Origin: Leptodactylus fallax | Taxonomy: Eukaryota; Chordata; Amphibia; Anura; Leptodactylidae | Assembly (NCBI GenBank): GCA_947044405.1 | Contig: CAMRHE010000207.1 | Location: 444,001-508,000, forward strand | Reading direction: 5' to 3' | Length of the DNA: 64,000 bases | Part shown: positions 10,850 through 21,737 of the stretch, piece by piece | How the letters are laid out: each line of letters starts with the position of its first letter | How positions within the stretch are numbered: position 1 is the first letter of the stretch | The notes under the pieces: model-generated | Told to the model about the DNA's origin: nothing | The model's input: the letters and a program-made list of their open reading frames with translations, nothing else | Database searches by the model: none | Position numbers and translations under genes: made by a program

Positions 10850-11430
10850 ATGTTTTTTTTTTTTTTTTTTAAAAAAAAAAACCCCACCCTCTCATCCTCT
10901 TTTTTAAAAAACCCACCCCCCCCCCCCCCCACCTCTTTATACTTATTAACCCCCCCCCCCCAACCCCCCCCCCCCCCACACATCCCTCACAAACCCCCAC
11001 AAAAACAAACCACCAAAAAAAACCCCCCACAACCACACCCACCCCCAAAAAAACCCCCAACAAACCAACAACAAAAAAAAACACCAAAAAAAAAAAAAAA
11101 AAAAAAAATTACCACTCTATATTGTCAATCTTGTAAACCAACCCAGAACCACAACCAAAAAACCCACCAACCACCAACCAACCCAGAGGCCTTGGAGGCC
11201 ACCAGGACAACCTTACTGTAGAAGTGCCGACACAAAAACAAAAAACGCAACACTATTTAAACTTGAAAAAATAGTATATATAGATAGAAAGAACAGCATG
11301 GAAATTCTAACCAGCTCCCAGGGGTTGTTTCATGTTAGCCGGCTGACTGTAAAGGCTTTTTGCATTTATGTTTTTTTCGGGTTTTTTAAATATATATATA
11401 GATAGAAAGCGGCATGATTCTAACCGCAAA
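10850..11430. other. Probable assembly error: noisy re-copy of upstream DNA
   Basis: T, A and C homopolymer strings fill 10,852-11,108. Sequence from 11,109 to 11,370 then repeats 10,420-10,860 in the same order: ACCACTCTATATTGTC, GGCCACCAGGACAAC, TACTGTAGAAGTGC, CAACACTATTTAAAC, GCCGGCTGACTGTAAAGGCT. Many one-to-four-base losses are present. A third partial noisy copy (ATAGATAGAAAG, GCATG, ATTCTAACC) lies at 11,398-11,425. The error pattern resembles raw long-read noise joined in an assembly more than natural mutation. The long proline/lysine frame here is not a gene. Confidence 0.7.
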
Positions 11431-11892
11431 TGGCAATGGGTGGGGGAGGGGATGCTTGAAAAATGTCACTTTCAAATTTGTTGAGATGGTTGTCACATGA
11501 GAGCAGTAATAGAGGAAGATGGATGTTTGAAAGAAGAAAATTGACAAAGTGCATTAATGTCTAAAATAGCATTGAATATTTACAATATAAAGATTTTTAC
11601 TTCTATTCCTAAGTGAAATTTCTATATACTGTAAAAGCTTCATTCGAGAATAAATGTCAGGTTGGGGTAAAGAGTCTTCATACAGTAGAAAAAAAAGAAT
11701 TGCTTATGTTCACATTTAATTAATTAAACCATTTTTATTACTCCGAAGCTTCTAATAAGAAAAGTGAGGTAAGATTGCAAATTTTTTTGTTAAAAAACTT
11801 ATACCATATTGAGTCTTCAGCTTTTGAAGTTTATGAGTCTCCATGGTAACAGACTACAAACAAACCTGGTGTAGTCTAATTCTGCACACATA
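11431..11892. other. No gene seen
   Basis: AT-rich with no repeat signature I recognise and no coding frame. Confidence 0.5.
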
Positions 11893-12392
11893 CAGTACTG
11901 TGCAAAAGTAGTTATGGAACAAAGTAAGAATGCTTTGAAAAATAGAAGTTTTAATGGTTTATTTTCATCAATTATTAAAATTAAGTGAAAGGACAAAAAA
12001 GATTTTTGGTGCGACCATTTGCCTTCAAAACATGATCAGTTCTTCTCGGTACTTGCAGACAGATTTTGAAGGAACTCGGCAGGGAGGTTGTTGCCGCCAT
12101 CTTGGAGAACTAAGCACAGATCTGTGGATGTAGGCTTGCTCCACTCTGTCTTTCTCTTCAAGTGATCCTAGACAGACTGGATGATGATGAGATCAGGGCT
12201 CTGTGGGGGCCGTATCATCACTTCCAGGACTCCTCCTCCAAAGGGCAAAGGTCACACCAAATATTGATGAGATTTACATTTCTGTTTTGTTCATTCACTT
12301 CCTTTTGTTAATAAACTATTACCACTTCTAATTATGAAAGCGTTCTTACTTTGCAGCATTTTGTCATGCCTGAAACTTTTGCACAACCCTGT
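11893..12392 (-). mobile_element. Internally deleted Tc1-type element, copy 2
   Basis: It starts CAGTACTGTGCAAAAGTAG after TA (11,891-11,892) and ends CCTGAAACTTTTGCACAACCCTG. The interior aligns with copy 1 through GGAACTCGGCAGGGAGG, CGCCATCTTGGAG, GATGAGATCAGGGCTCTGTGG and ACTCCTCCTCCAAAGGGCAAAGG. The transposase remnant is more decayed here and gives no useful frame. Confidence 0.82.
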
Positions 12393-13389
12393 GAATAGGT
12401 TACAAAAAGTAGGGACCAGATAAAAGGGAGTGTGACAGAAGGATCAGACTACACAGCTCTGTGTGTTACTTGTCTATTACCATGAAGACCAATAGCCCTA
12501 GATATGAACTATAGACATAAGATAGAAATAATAGATTTTATAATTAACAATATTTGCCATGTTAATTTTTTTTATTTTATTATTTTTTTATATCCATTGG
12601 AGCAAAAAAATAAATAAATAAGGTTGCAAAGTTTTAAGTACATTTTTAATGACAGAATAATCGGGAAAAAGCTTGAAAATCCAACATCTATTAGACCAAC
12701 ATATCTCATAAATAGCAAATTAAAGTAATAAAAAGACTTTCCGGAGGTTATAATATATGTATATGGTCTTGGTATTGCAATCCTCCATCATTAAATGGTT
12801 AAGCGTCTGACAAGTCAATGAGCATAGACTTGGAGTATAGCCAATTATTACTCAATGGTAACATAGCGGAGCTGGTAGTGCTAGCTGTTTATTGCTGTGA
12901 CAGCTCCTGAAAGCACTTAATGTGAGTATAACACTATGTTCAGTGATGCCGCACTTCACGTATTGATCAGCGCTTACACAAACACAAACAGCTTCACCTT
13001 ATGATGATTAAACCCCGTGAACTCTACACCTTCCTCTAATGTATTTCATAGAAGACAAAGCCTGTCCATGAGAGATAGAGATGAAATGCTTAGTCTTGTC
13101 TCAGCTATTTTACTCTATTGTGCATAAGTCTGTCTTGTGCAGTTTGTATACAATGACATAAATGTTGTCAGACAGTCATGGTAGGATAACACTTTGGGTT
13201 AAACAGTCTACCTGGGCAAGTAAATGCAACATGGAAGATGCTGCAGAATATTTTCTTTTTCATGCCCTTTTTGTTATGCCCTAATATTGATAGGAGTCAC
13301 GGTCACTTACATTGCACAAAAACCATTCTTCTCCAATATAGCCTACGCTGAGCAAAAGGACATAAGCTGTGGCAGCTATACTATCCTAC
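12393..13389. other. No gene seen
   Basis: AT-rich, with an A/T-only stretch at 12,560-12,625. The longest frame (13,224-13,532, 102 codons) runs into the dispersed repeat at 13,390 and is unrecognised. It is most likely chance. Confidence 0.5.
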
Positions 13390-13543
13390 CAGAGGCATCA
13401 TTTGAAGCTCATGGGCCCCAATGCAAAATCAGTAAATGGGCCCCTACCTACCTTGTGTTTTTTAAAATAGTGAGTATTTTATGTGGCAGAGGGACGTTTG
13501 TGGCCCCCTTATGGTCTCTGCCCCCCCTATAGCTACACCCCTA
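13390..13543. repeat. Dispersed repeat ending TAGCTACACCCCT, copy 2
   Basis: Same orientation and word order as 1,908-2,083: AGAGGCATCATTTGAAGC, CCAATGCAAAATC, AGTATTTTATGTGGCAGAGGGA, TAGCTACACCCCT. Here GGGCCCCTACC is retained in the centre. Confidence 0.68.
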
Positions 13544-13690
13544 TATCCTACAACATTATATCAGACTCATGGGTCTCTATATGATTGGCCAATGAACCTT
13601 TTACTAGTAAAGGTGGTGAGAGGAACACTGAATGTTCAAACCTACTTTTTATTGCCCAATAACATGGTTGCTGAACATGAATGACTAACC

Positions 13691-13940
13691 CTGCTTTAAA
13701 CTTCTCCACAACTTTATCTCTGACCTGTCTGGTAAGTTCCTTGGTCTTCATGATGCTGTTTGTTCACTAGTGTTCTCTAACAAACCACTGAGGCCTTCAC
13801 AGAACAGGTATATTTATACTGAGGCTAAATTACACACAGCTGGGGTATCAGAGTACAGGGGGCTGACTACTTTTGCACGTCACACTTTTCAGATTTTTAT
13901 TTGATTAAAATTTTGAAAACCATGTTCAAGGCCTTTTTGT
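13691..13940 (-). pseudogene. Tc1 transposase N-terminal fossil with 5' end
   Basis: Read on the minus strand, an ATG at 13,751 opens a frame reading MKTKELTRQVRDKVVEKFKAG. This matches the first residues of Tc1-type transposases (MKTKEL...R..IV..HKAG). Upstream of the ATG (plus-strand 13,752-13,860) is sequence like AACACTAGTGAACAAACAGCATC, the usual Tc1 5' leader. Similarity stops after AG near 13,690, so only about 21 codons survive. The outer part (13,860-13,940, CTTTTGCACGTCACACTTTTCAG) looks like a decayed terminal region. It abuts the MITE at 13,941. This is a different Tc1 family from the copies at 8,431 and 51,394. Confidence 0.72.
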
Positions 13941-14315
13941 CTAAGGCTGGGGCTCCACGTTGCGAACATGCAGTGTTTTGACCGCGGCGAAAACACTGCG
14001 GCAAAAAACGCTGCATTTTAGATTACCTACAGAGTGGATGGGATTCTGGCTAATCCCATCCACACATTACAGAAAAAAATCAGCAGCAAGAAAAGCCACG
14101 CTTTTAAACACACTTACATTGTTGAAAATCGCAGCATGTCAATTATACCTACGGTAACGCTGGCATTTTCTGTATAGGTATAATAGTGTCAGAAAGTTCG
14201 CAGAGAAAAACCTCTGCAGACTTTCTGTGAAAAACTGCGGAAAAAAAACAATGTATTACTGCCGCAGTCTTTTCCGCAGCGTTTTTTGGCTGCCTCTCAC
14301 CACGTGGGGCCTTAG
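13941..14315. mobile_element. CTAAGGCC-ended MITE, copy 2
   Basis: CTAAGGCTGGGGCTCCACGT at the left is mirrored by CACGTGGGGCCTTAG at the right. The interior shares CAATTATACCTACGG, GCAGCATGTC, AGTGGATGGGATTC and CCTCTGCAGACTTTCTG with 5,926-6,285, partly in inverted order as expected of a palindromic family. The first transcript-like frame over it is not coding. Confidence 0.78.
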
Positions 14316-14636
14316 CCTAAATGTAAATTTTCATCTAATATTTGGCCATCGCTATCTTATAACAGACAAGAATCTCTCATTTACATTGTAGATCTATGTA
14401 TTGGATTTTCGGATCTTTCTCAGGCTTTATGGAAATGTCCAGTATCTTACACAAATGGGTTTTCATAGATGTAGCTGTAGGTTCCACCAATGGGACTAGC
14501 AACTATCTCAAGAATAGGGGGTCAAGGACCCCATCTCACCGCTGCTGTGAATAAGAAGGAGCTTCTATCTCCATTCATTTGTTTGGAAATGTGGAAAACA
14601 GTTCAGTAACCATATGTCTGAGATGGAAAAAGCATG

Positions 14637-14928
14637 TTAAAGGGAGTGACTCACTGCTTTTCCCTTGAGAATCGCTGCCTCTGTTGCCATTTCTATCAAT
14701 GTGAAAGCTTTTTGGAGCAAAGAGGGAGTTGCCATAGCTCAAAACAGGTAAGGAGCAGTGCCCTCCTTTCTCCAAAGATCTCAGTTGCATAGTAACAAAA
14801 ATGGTGATATCTTGGCTATGGAGGCAACAATTCACAAGAGGAAAACACCACTTGATTCAGGTGACCCTAACCTATCTATCTGCGGGGCTGGGCTGATATG
14901 CTGGGTTCTGGTGACAGATTCCCTTTAA
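14637..14928. mobile_element. TTAA MITE, AGGGAATCTGTCACC family
   Basis: TTAA (14,637-14,640) then AGGGAGTGACTCAC; right end GGTTCTGGTGACAGATTCCCT then TTAA (14,925-14,928). The right part resembles 56,580-56,646 (CCCTATC, ATCTGC, GCTGGG-TT-TGGTGA). The left arm is more diverged than the right. Confidence 0.68.
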
Positions 14929-16039
14929 GTCTCATAAAGTGAATCATTTCCTATATCAGGCCAGATTATATAGATATTGTAGTAGGAAGAGAAGTTGACA
15001 ATGGAGCATTATTAAAGAAAAAAGTTACCAGGGCTAACAATATTGTATAGCTTTACCCTCTGCACACACATGGGAATTGGATTTTATTATGTTTCTTTCC
15101 AATTATTTAGTTGTCGTTCCAATGATATTGATACATAGTTAAACAACCTGCTCAGTGCAAAATGACCACAATTTCCATGTGATATGGCACCACCACAAGG
15201 CCACCTTCTACCTTTATTACATTGCTGGCACCTTTGTAGTCACAGATCCAATTATAAACCCTTAAACCTTGCTGCTGCTTGCTACATTTCAGCAAGGTTA
15301 CTGCAGTTAGAAGCAATTCCTTCTATCCAATTTCCCCTTGTGTCTTTTTCTGCTTGCTGTCCTTCCTTCCTTTCCTTTCTTTAGGCTACAAAGGCACAAT
15401 GTCAAAAGTGAGATACTGAAATTAACTCCTCTGTATCTTGGCAATTCTAGATAGAACATATCGCCCTAGATTTTACAGTACTTCTAAAAGTTTTGTGATT
15501 TATAGAAAAGAAATGTATATAATAGTATTAGATATAATACAATAGCATACATCTCTTTAAATATAACCCATCATCACAATGGCACTGTCAGCAATTCCTA
15601 AGCATGTAATGATAAATGACAGATTTTTGGTGAACTAGCAATACTTGCTTTTTGATAAATGATTGAAAGATTAAAATGAAAATGTCTGTTCCCATCAAAG
15701 AGCTGTAGACGGGGTGGAAAGTGTTTTGTAAGCGTAGGAGGTGATCACAAGCACAAAAGGAACTTTAGGGACTTCACCTTTTGCAACATTTGGTTACATT
15801 CTGGTTGAATATAATGGATCTATTGGTTGATAATTGTGTTTCTGCTGAGATTTCCTGCTGGTAGAGGAAAAGAGAGAGCTGCCCTATTCATAGTCTGGAC
15901 CTGGAGATGTCCACATGGCAGATATAGTAGTAAATAGTGACCAGCAGCGATATATGGGCTAGTCAGATGGTGACACTACCCGGAGGCCACCGACCGCGCA
16001 CTACTTAGCTCAAATGCCAAGAAAATACTTTAGATAGCA
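14929..16039. other. No gene seen
   Basis: AT-rich, with no frames above about 66 codons. A CCTTCC-rich stretch lies near 15,360-15,382. Confidence 0.5.
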
Positions 16040-16080
16040 TAACACCCCTGATGAGCAGGGGTGAAACGCGTAGGTAAATA
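16040..16080 (+). other. Hammerhead-ribozyme-like motif, degenerate
   Basis: CTGATGA (16,048-16,054) and GAAAC followed by GCG (16,063-16,070) have the spelling and order of the conserved core of a hammerhead ribozyme. The eight bases between them (GCAGGGGT) can only make about two base pairs as helix II. I find no convincing closing helix I. The alternative hairpin CCCCTG-ATGAG-CAGGGG fits the bases better. Hammerhead motifs are known in amphibian repeats, so this could be a decayed copy; it is just as plausibly coincidence. Confidence 0.2.
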
Positions 16081-16962
16081 GTACATGTAGCTACCAGGAA
16101 GCAGTGAGGCTAGGTTAGATCACAATTAAGCAGTTGAGTCCCCAATAACTATTCTGCCGACAGAGTACCGGTCAGAGTAGTATTTTATCTAGTTATTCGA
16201 GACTATTGTAGGTGACATATACTTCTGAGCCCTGGTAGCCCAAATTATCATTTATGGGCTTGGACATCGAGGTAGAAAAATAATAATATATATATGCCAC
16301 CTATGCTTTAAAGTGCAGTATATAGTCTCGTAATAAGGACACATGTGATAATGGTATTTTAGTTCCACTCCAAAAGCTACTTGGGCCACAATTATTGTTG
16401 TTCCAAGATTTATGATTACTAGGCTCTGGTGAACAAAAATACACTTCAAGTGTTGTTGCAGAAATGACTTGAGCGGTGGCACAACGAATGGCACAAATGC
16501 ACACATTTTATATACGTAATTAGAAATAAAAATACATGTTAAGTTGTTCACTATGCACCATTTTTGATTAGTTATACAATTGGACAATAACCCATATATC
16601 TATTCCTATTATTTAGTCCAGATATAGAATTGGCGTTCATTCACTGAGGGCTGCAGATTGATCATGTGACTAGTAATGGTTCCTCCAGACCATATATCTG
16701 ATATATAAAGGCTAGAACAGAAAAAAGTGACTACAAAGACCCATCAGAATCACTTTCTAGACAGAACTGGAAAATCAAAGATGGTATTTGAGTGTTTGCT
16801 ACTGGCTAAAAAGGACAGTAGGTTTTGACATATAGCATGGATGGAAGGTAAAGTACTGTATTTATAGCTATCGTATGTGATATTGGTATATGAAGCTTGT
16901 GGTGCAGTGACTTCTTTCTGAAAAAGTTATGAAGATATCTTCAATCACATTTAGAGTAAAGC
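16081..16962. other. No gene seen
   Basis: A minus-strand frame of 111 codons (16,252-16,587) has no motif I recognise and overlaps a second frame of similar length. It is most likely chance in AT-rich DNA. Confidence 0.45.
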
Positions 16963-17407
16963 TGGTCATATACATCAGATGTTGTGTTGCAGGACCGACT
17001 GACCATCTAATGCTTATAGGGCCTCCAGACTCTCCCCCAATGGTGTAACTAAATCCTGTGGGCCCAGTGAGAACTTTAAACAGGTCCCCCTACCCCCATC
17101 CCTATATAGTGTTTTCTTGATAGCGGTGGTTATGGCTGCTGCGGTTGTGTCCTATAGACTGTGTCCCACACCCAAGCTGCCGCAGCTGTTATACCCCTGC
17201 TATCCCCTGACAGCAGATGTCAGGGTTGATAAGGATTGGGCAGTTGTGTTTCAATTGCCTGATGCTATCATTCTTGGGAAGATGAGCTGTCACTACAGGA
17301 ATCTGGTTTTCTCTCCTCTTCCCTCTGAACCGAGTGTGCACATGTATAGGCTGGTTGGATGAGATAGATGTCGGCTGAATTCAGCCAATAGCTATCTAAT
17401 GTGTAGA
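16963..17407. repeat. Dispersed repeat with GCTGGTCATATACAT ends
   Basis: GTAAAGCTGGTCATATACATCAGAT at the left is mirrored roughly by ATAGCTATCTAATGTGTAGACAG at the right. Internal GGCTGAATTCAGCC is a palindrome. The centre (17,040-17,230) looks like a separate insertion rich in GGGCCC and CCCCC words. It is likely an old MITE carrying a second repeat. Confidence 0.5.
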
Positions 17408-17604
17408 CAGATACAGTTCAGACACCAATAAGACATAGATCTGAGAAACCTTACTGAAGCTATCTCAAACATGTGGCATGCCAACTGTTGCAAAACTGCA
17501 GGTTGTCAGAAGACGCTGGAGGTTGCAGTTTGCAATAACTTGAGAGCCAAGATTCTGAATCATTGTCTTATTGTAGTGAGATACAAAAATTAAAAAGCAT
17601 AATA

Positions 17605-17780
17605 TTGGGGCAGGAGCGTAGCTACAGAGGGTGCAGAGGTAGAAGTCTCTACCCTGAGGGGGCCCCAAAGATGCCTCTGCCCCATAAAATATATCACTAT
17701 TCTAAATGGCACAAGGTAGGCAGGGGCTCCTTTACAGATTTATCATTGGGAGCCTGGAGTTTCAAGTTATGCCTCTGACT
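17605..17780. repeat. Dispersed TAGCTACACCCCT repeat, inverted copy
   Basis: Read in reverse, it matches 1,908-2,083: AGGAGCGTAGCTACA at the left corresponds to the repeat's right end, and TCAAGTTATGCCTCTG at the right corresponds to AGAGGCATAACTTGA. It abuts the next MITE at 17,781. Confidence 0.66.
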
Positions 17781-18052
17781 GGGGGAGATTTACTAATCAA
17801 AATGTGCCAGAATTCGGGTATATTGCACCAAAAATCTGACTAACATGCCTATGTCGCAACACTGTGCACCTAAAATAAAACCAAATTTGGCACATTCTTC
17901 TACCATAAAGTGAGCTAACCAATAGTAGGTGTAAAGTTACACTAAACAGTCTAATGATGAGACAGATTTACCATCCAACATCAGACACTGTGATAAATCT
18001 GGTGCGGTTTAGGACTGTGTAACTTTTAGATAATATGAGTAAATCTGCCCCA
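17781..18052. mobile_element. MITE with GGGGCAGATTTAC ends
   Basis: GGGGGAGATTTACTAATC at the left is mirrored by GAGTAAATCTGCCCC at the right. Internal inverted words include ATCTGACTAACATG and AATCTGGTGC/GCACC-type pairs. A 74-bp relative is nested at 19,124-19,197. Confidence 0.7.
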
Positions 18053-18989
18053 TAGTGTGCATCACTGACTCTCAGGCAGATATTATAAACACAAGAAGGC
18101 TGTATTGTGCTAGTTCTCATTTTTAGTAATTTTTTTGTGCAAAAACTAAATTGTAAATTGTATATATAATAGATTGTCCCAAAGAACTATTTTGGAAGGC
18201 ATACATATACACATTGAAGGCATTCTACACACATTCTCTGGGAAGTCAAATACACGGTGTCCTTAGAACACACAGTTACTATAGCAAACATCTCCACCAT
18301 GCACCGCAACAATGTAGCAGCTAGAATGGCGAGTAATTGATTCTATGATATCTTCCCGGTACACATGTTGATGTTCCATAAACTCCAGAGAAGTAATTCG
18401 CCAAGTCAGAATGTATTCAGCTCATTATATAGAGAAATGAGAATTTGTACGAATTAGAAGAAGCTTTCCCATTATAACATTTCATTAGTTCTTTTACTTC
18501 TGTCTTTAAACTCAAATAGTTATTGCAAGAATAGTTTGGAAGAAATATGGAATTCAGATGAAGAATGCAATATCTAAACTCTCGGCGGTTCTGAGATGAG
18601 TGAGAATATTGCTATATATATGTTAGATTTTCAATATAGAAAGAACATTGACAATTTTGCTTTTAAAAACTAAGGGGGGTGTATAATGGGGGTCTTACAG
18701 TCTCATAAAGTGATTGCATATTGGGATGACAAGATGCATGCTGTATACAAAAGACTCCAGAATAGGGGGCTTGGAAGCAGCTTTGTATTGACTGTGAGGG
18801 TCCTAACAGTCATCCCCCAGTATACATACGTTTATATCCTGATTTTCCAGAGATGAAGAGTCTAAAATCAGCTTCATTCTAAGAAAGAGTGTTCCTGATA
18901 GGAATATGAGTCCCCCATGCAGGACCTCCTTCTACTGGCCATTGAGGGAGATCCCATTCCTGGGAGTTCCAGTACTGAGATACCAGATC
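18053..18989. other. No gene seen
   Basis: AT-rich with no notable frame or repeat beyond short A/T runs. Confidence 0.5.
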
Positions 18990-19255
18990 ATCTTATAGTC
19001 TGCTGACATTTTTAGCTCCATTCCCATTCCTCCAGGAACTCCAGTTTACTTCCATACTCCAAAGACATACTGGTGGGGAATTTAGATTGTGAAACCTACT
19101 TGGGACAATGAGTGATGACAATGGGGCAGATTTTTGAGCAAAAAAATGCTATGTTTGTGCCAGAAAACGTAGGTACAAGGCATAATAAATCTGCTCCAAT
19201 GTCTGTGCAGCGCTATTCAATATGTCGGCGCAATATAAGTGAGACAAATAAATAA
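18990..19255 (+). mobile_element. SINE/LINE 3'-tail remnant, split by an insertion
   Basis: CTTCCATACTCCAAAGACATACTGG, GAATTTAGATTGTGAAACC (each given in part at 19,047-19,100) and the tail TGTGCAGCGCTATTCAATATG followed by GGCGCAATATAAGTGA match the style of a well-spread amphibian retroposon 3' region. Compare the tail at 55,990-56,075, which has GGTGCTATATAAATAAA. The two halves are separated by the insertion at 19,124-19,197. Confidence 0.65.
19124..19197. mobile_element. 74-bp MITE nested in the retroposon tail
   Basis: It starts GGGCAGATTTTTGAGC and ends ATAATAAATCTGCTCC (inverted). AATG is present on both sides (19,120-19,123 and 19,198-19,201), consistent with a 3-4 bp target duplication. 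Removing it joins the retroposon sequence smoothly. Confidence 0.68.
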
Positions 19256-19401
19256 TTAAAGAGATGCTCATCCTTCATAATTCATGTAAAGTCTCTTCTA
19301 TTCTGTGGCATGTCTCAGCTTCCTCACTGTTTATCATCATCATAAGTAATAATATTAATTTTCCGGAAAGGCAACCTTCCCCTTTAAAAAAAACTTTCTT
19401 A

Positions 19402-19650
19402 TGCTAAGTTCACACCTGCATTCGGGTTTCCGTTCTTCAGGTCTGCTTGGGAACCCGAAAAACGGAAGCCCAATTCACATAAAAAGCGGTTACCCGCGGA
19501 CCCAACTGACTATAATGGGGTCTGCCGGATTACCCCCGGGTTTCCACCCCCAAAAAATGTGTAGAGAAAAGTCCTACTTGCATTTTTCACACAGATTGGG
19601 GAATGGAATCCCTGAACGGGCAATGAGCGCTGGTGTGAACCTAGCCTTAG
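19402..19650. mobile_element. GCTAAGTTCACA MITE
   Basis: GCTAAGTTCACACCTGCATT at the left, GGTGTGAACCTAGCCTTAG at the right. The interior GGACCCAACTGACTATAATGG and GAGAAAAGTCCTACTTGCA is shared with 9,675-9,900. Confidence 0.8.
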
Positions 19651-20474
19651 CAATATTTGGACTCCATATCTTTTGCACATCCAAAGGCTTGTATAGTATC
19701 TCCACATTGATACATGAGAAATCCCAGATATTCTTGTAATGATGGATTAGAATATACTTTTGGGACAACTTTTTACATAGGACAGTAGATAAAGATTTCC
19801 AAAACCGGACATAGTAGAAGTTGGTAATATGACTATTACATATGATTCTGTATAAGCATACACAAGGGCACGGCTATAAGTTGGACTATTGGGACGCATC
19901 TGTTTGACTTAGTTTTATTGTCATATATTTGGCTATGTGTACGTCAGCCTTTTCTCCGACATCTTTCCACAAAACCAGAAATTCAATAAGTAATAAGTGA
20001 AAATACAACAGAGAGACATTTTCCAGTACACTTATCTTCAGCTATTAAATTGTCAGTCTACTCAATTCTGAAATGTTATATATCATTATCATAATCACTC
20101 GGGCCCCTGTTCAATAAATCTTCCCATTGAGGCAAATACTGTTTAAGAGCCATTTATTTTAATAGGATTTCTATGTTGCAAAATGGGGAAGACCACTTCA
20201 TAGCGCAATAATTAGCAGCCTGAGAAGCTAAAGACATATAAAAGACGATTCCATCCATTGTATATAGCCACCTTGCTAAACATTAATATTATATTACCCA
20301 CCGCTGTAATCTTCTCACAGTATCCTGTCATCTCTTGTACAGACTTTATTACGTATGTGACTCACTATGGCATCCAAATCTGAAATGGTAACATAAAATC
20401 CTCACAAGTGCAGAGCTGCGGTGTAAGACAATTGTTAGCTTGGCTTACCTGCAGGTTGTAGGTAGTAACAGAGT
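19651..20474. other. No gene seen
   Basis: AT-rich with no recognisable frame or repeat. A weak direct run of ATCATTATCATAATCA lies near 20,080. Confidence 0.5.
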
Positions 20475-20536
20475 TACAGTGTTGTGCAAATGTTTTAGGC
20501 AGGCATGGAAAAATGCATTTAAAAATAGAAATGTTG
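20475..20536. mobile_element. Tc1-type terminus, truncated
   Basis: TA then CAGTGTTGTGCAAATGTTTTAGGCAGG and GGAAAAATGCATTT (read in pieces) match the ends of the deleted Tc1 family at 8,431, 11,893 and 50,305. The sequence breaks off at the start of the next MITE. Confidence 0.7.
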
Positions 20537-20766
20537 ATATCCGCAGCAAAAAAAAACTGCAGGAAAAACCGCGGAAGCAACGCATCGCGGTTTTTCCCAC
20601 AGTGTTTTTCACAGGAAAAGCGCCGGCATTTCCGTAGCTATAATTGACATACTTCGTTTTCCAAAACCACGTATTTTCCCGCTGGGAATCCCATCCACTT
20701 TGCAGGAACTATAAAACGCTGCGTTTTATTCCTTTGCGTTTACGCCGCGTGGGGCCCCGGCCTAAA
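20537..20766. mobile_element. CTAAGGCC-ended MITE, copy 3, left end lost
   Basis: Shares CCGCGGAAGCAACGC, GGCATTTCCGTAGCTATAAT, AAAACGCTGCG and the terminus CGTGGGGCCCCGGCC with 5,926-6,285. Its left terminus is missing. It sits directly against the Tc1 terminus, so either it inserted into that element or a deletion joined them. Confidence 0.68.
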
Positions 20767-21108
20767 AGAGTATTCTGGGATAAGAAGTAAATTGGTAAAT
20801 CCAGGAAATAAAAGAAGCTATAGAAGCTGTTCAATCCTCAGTGCCTGCGTTTCAGTCCTTGTCACCAATCTGTGTTTACTTCACTCCAGCGATGACTCTT
20901 TGACGCTCCCATATACCCACATGACTGCTGTAGCCAATCATTGACCTCTGCAGTATATGGCATGGGACAACTAGGGAGAGTGATTGGCTGCAGTGGTCAC
21001 ATGGATATACAAGTATGTCATTGGTGCAGCCAAGTACACAAAAACTCATGGTCATGGAGAACCAATGGAGCAATGGTAAAATCAGATCAGTGAACAGGGT
21101 TGGACTGG

Positions 21109-21398
21109 CCCACCGGGGAACCGGTGAATCCCCCGGTGGGCCCCGAGCCCCGACTATTAGTACTCATTTTGCCAATGCAAAGGTCAAGGGTCTGATCGGG
21201 ACGGTCAGGGGCCAGACCGGCTCCTGACCATCCCGATCGGACCCCTGACCAATGGACGATTGTGGCCAGAGGGGTGCGGGGCCCGCGGCCAGCTGGAAAT
21301 GGCCGGGGCCCCGGACTATCATGATAGTGGTCGGGGAAGGCCTGGTTCCCCGACCGCTATACCTATTGTTAATGGAAAGGGGCCGGCCCCTTTCCATT
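21109..21398. repeat. Series of GC-rich hairpins
   Basis: Four consecutive inverted repeats: CCCACCGGGG...CCCCGGTGGG (21,109-21,140); two 32-bp arms at 21,182-21,213 and 21,219-21,250; AGTGGTCGGGGAA...TTCCCCGACCGCT (about 21,325-21,359); and a perfect 28-bp palindrome at 21,371-21,398 centred on GGCCGGCC. They lie at the left end of the hAT-type element. Confidence 0.85.
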
Positions 21399-21737
21399 AG
21401 ATGCCAGCCCAGGGGAAGTGACAAAAAAAAAAAAAAATACTCACCTGGCTGTCCTGGACTCAGCATCGTCTCCGGCACTTTTCCGGCCTCACTGCAGGGG
21501 CCTGTGATTAGGCCCCAGCGGAGACATGGAGCGCGCTAGGTAATGACGTCATCGCGTCCCACGTGACCGCTGAGGTGCAATCACAGGCCCCAGCGGTGAC
21601 GTCTGGGACACAGGACGTGGAGACCAGGGGACCAAGGAAGATGGGCAAGACAGCAGGACGGAGCGAGGATGCCCCGGAGAGGTAAGACAAGGTGAGTATA
21701 AGTGTTTGTTATTTTTAAACACTTCTCCTGGACCTGT

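Noticed and set aside
10775..11221. 148-codon Pro/Lys-rich frame
   Set aside because: It lies across homopolymer strings and the suspected assembly error.
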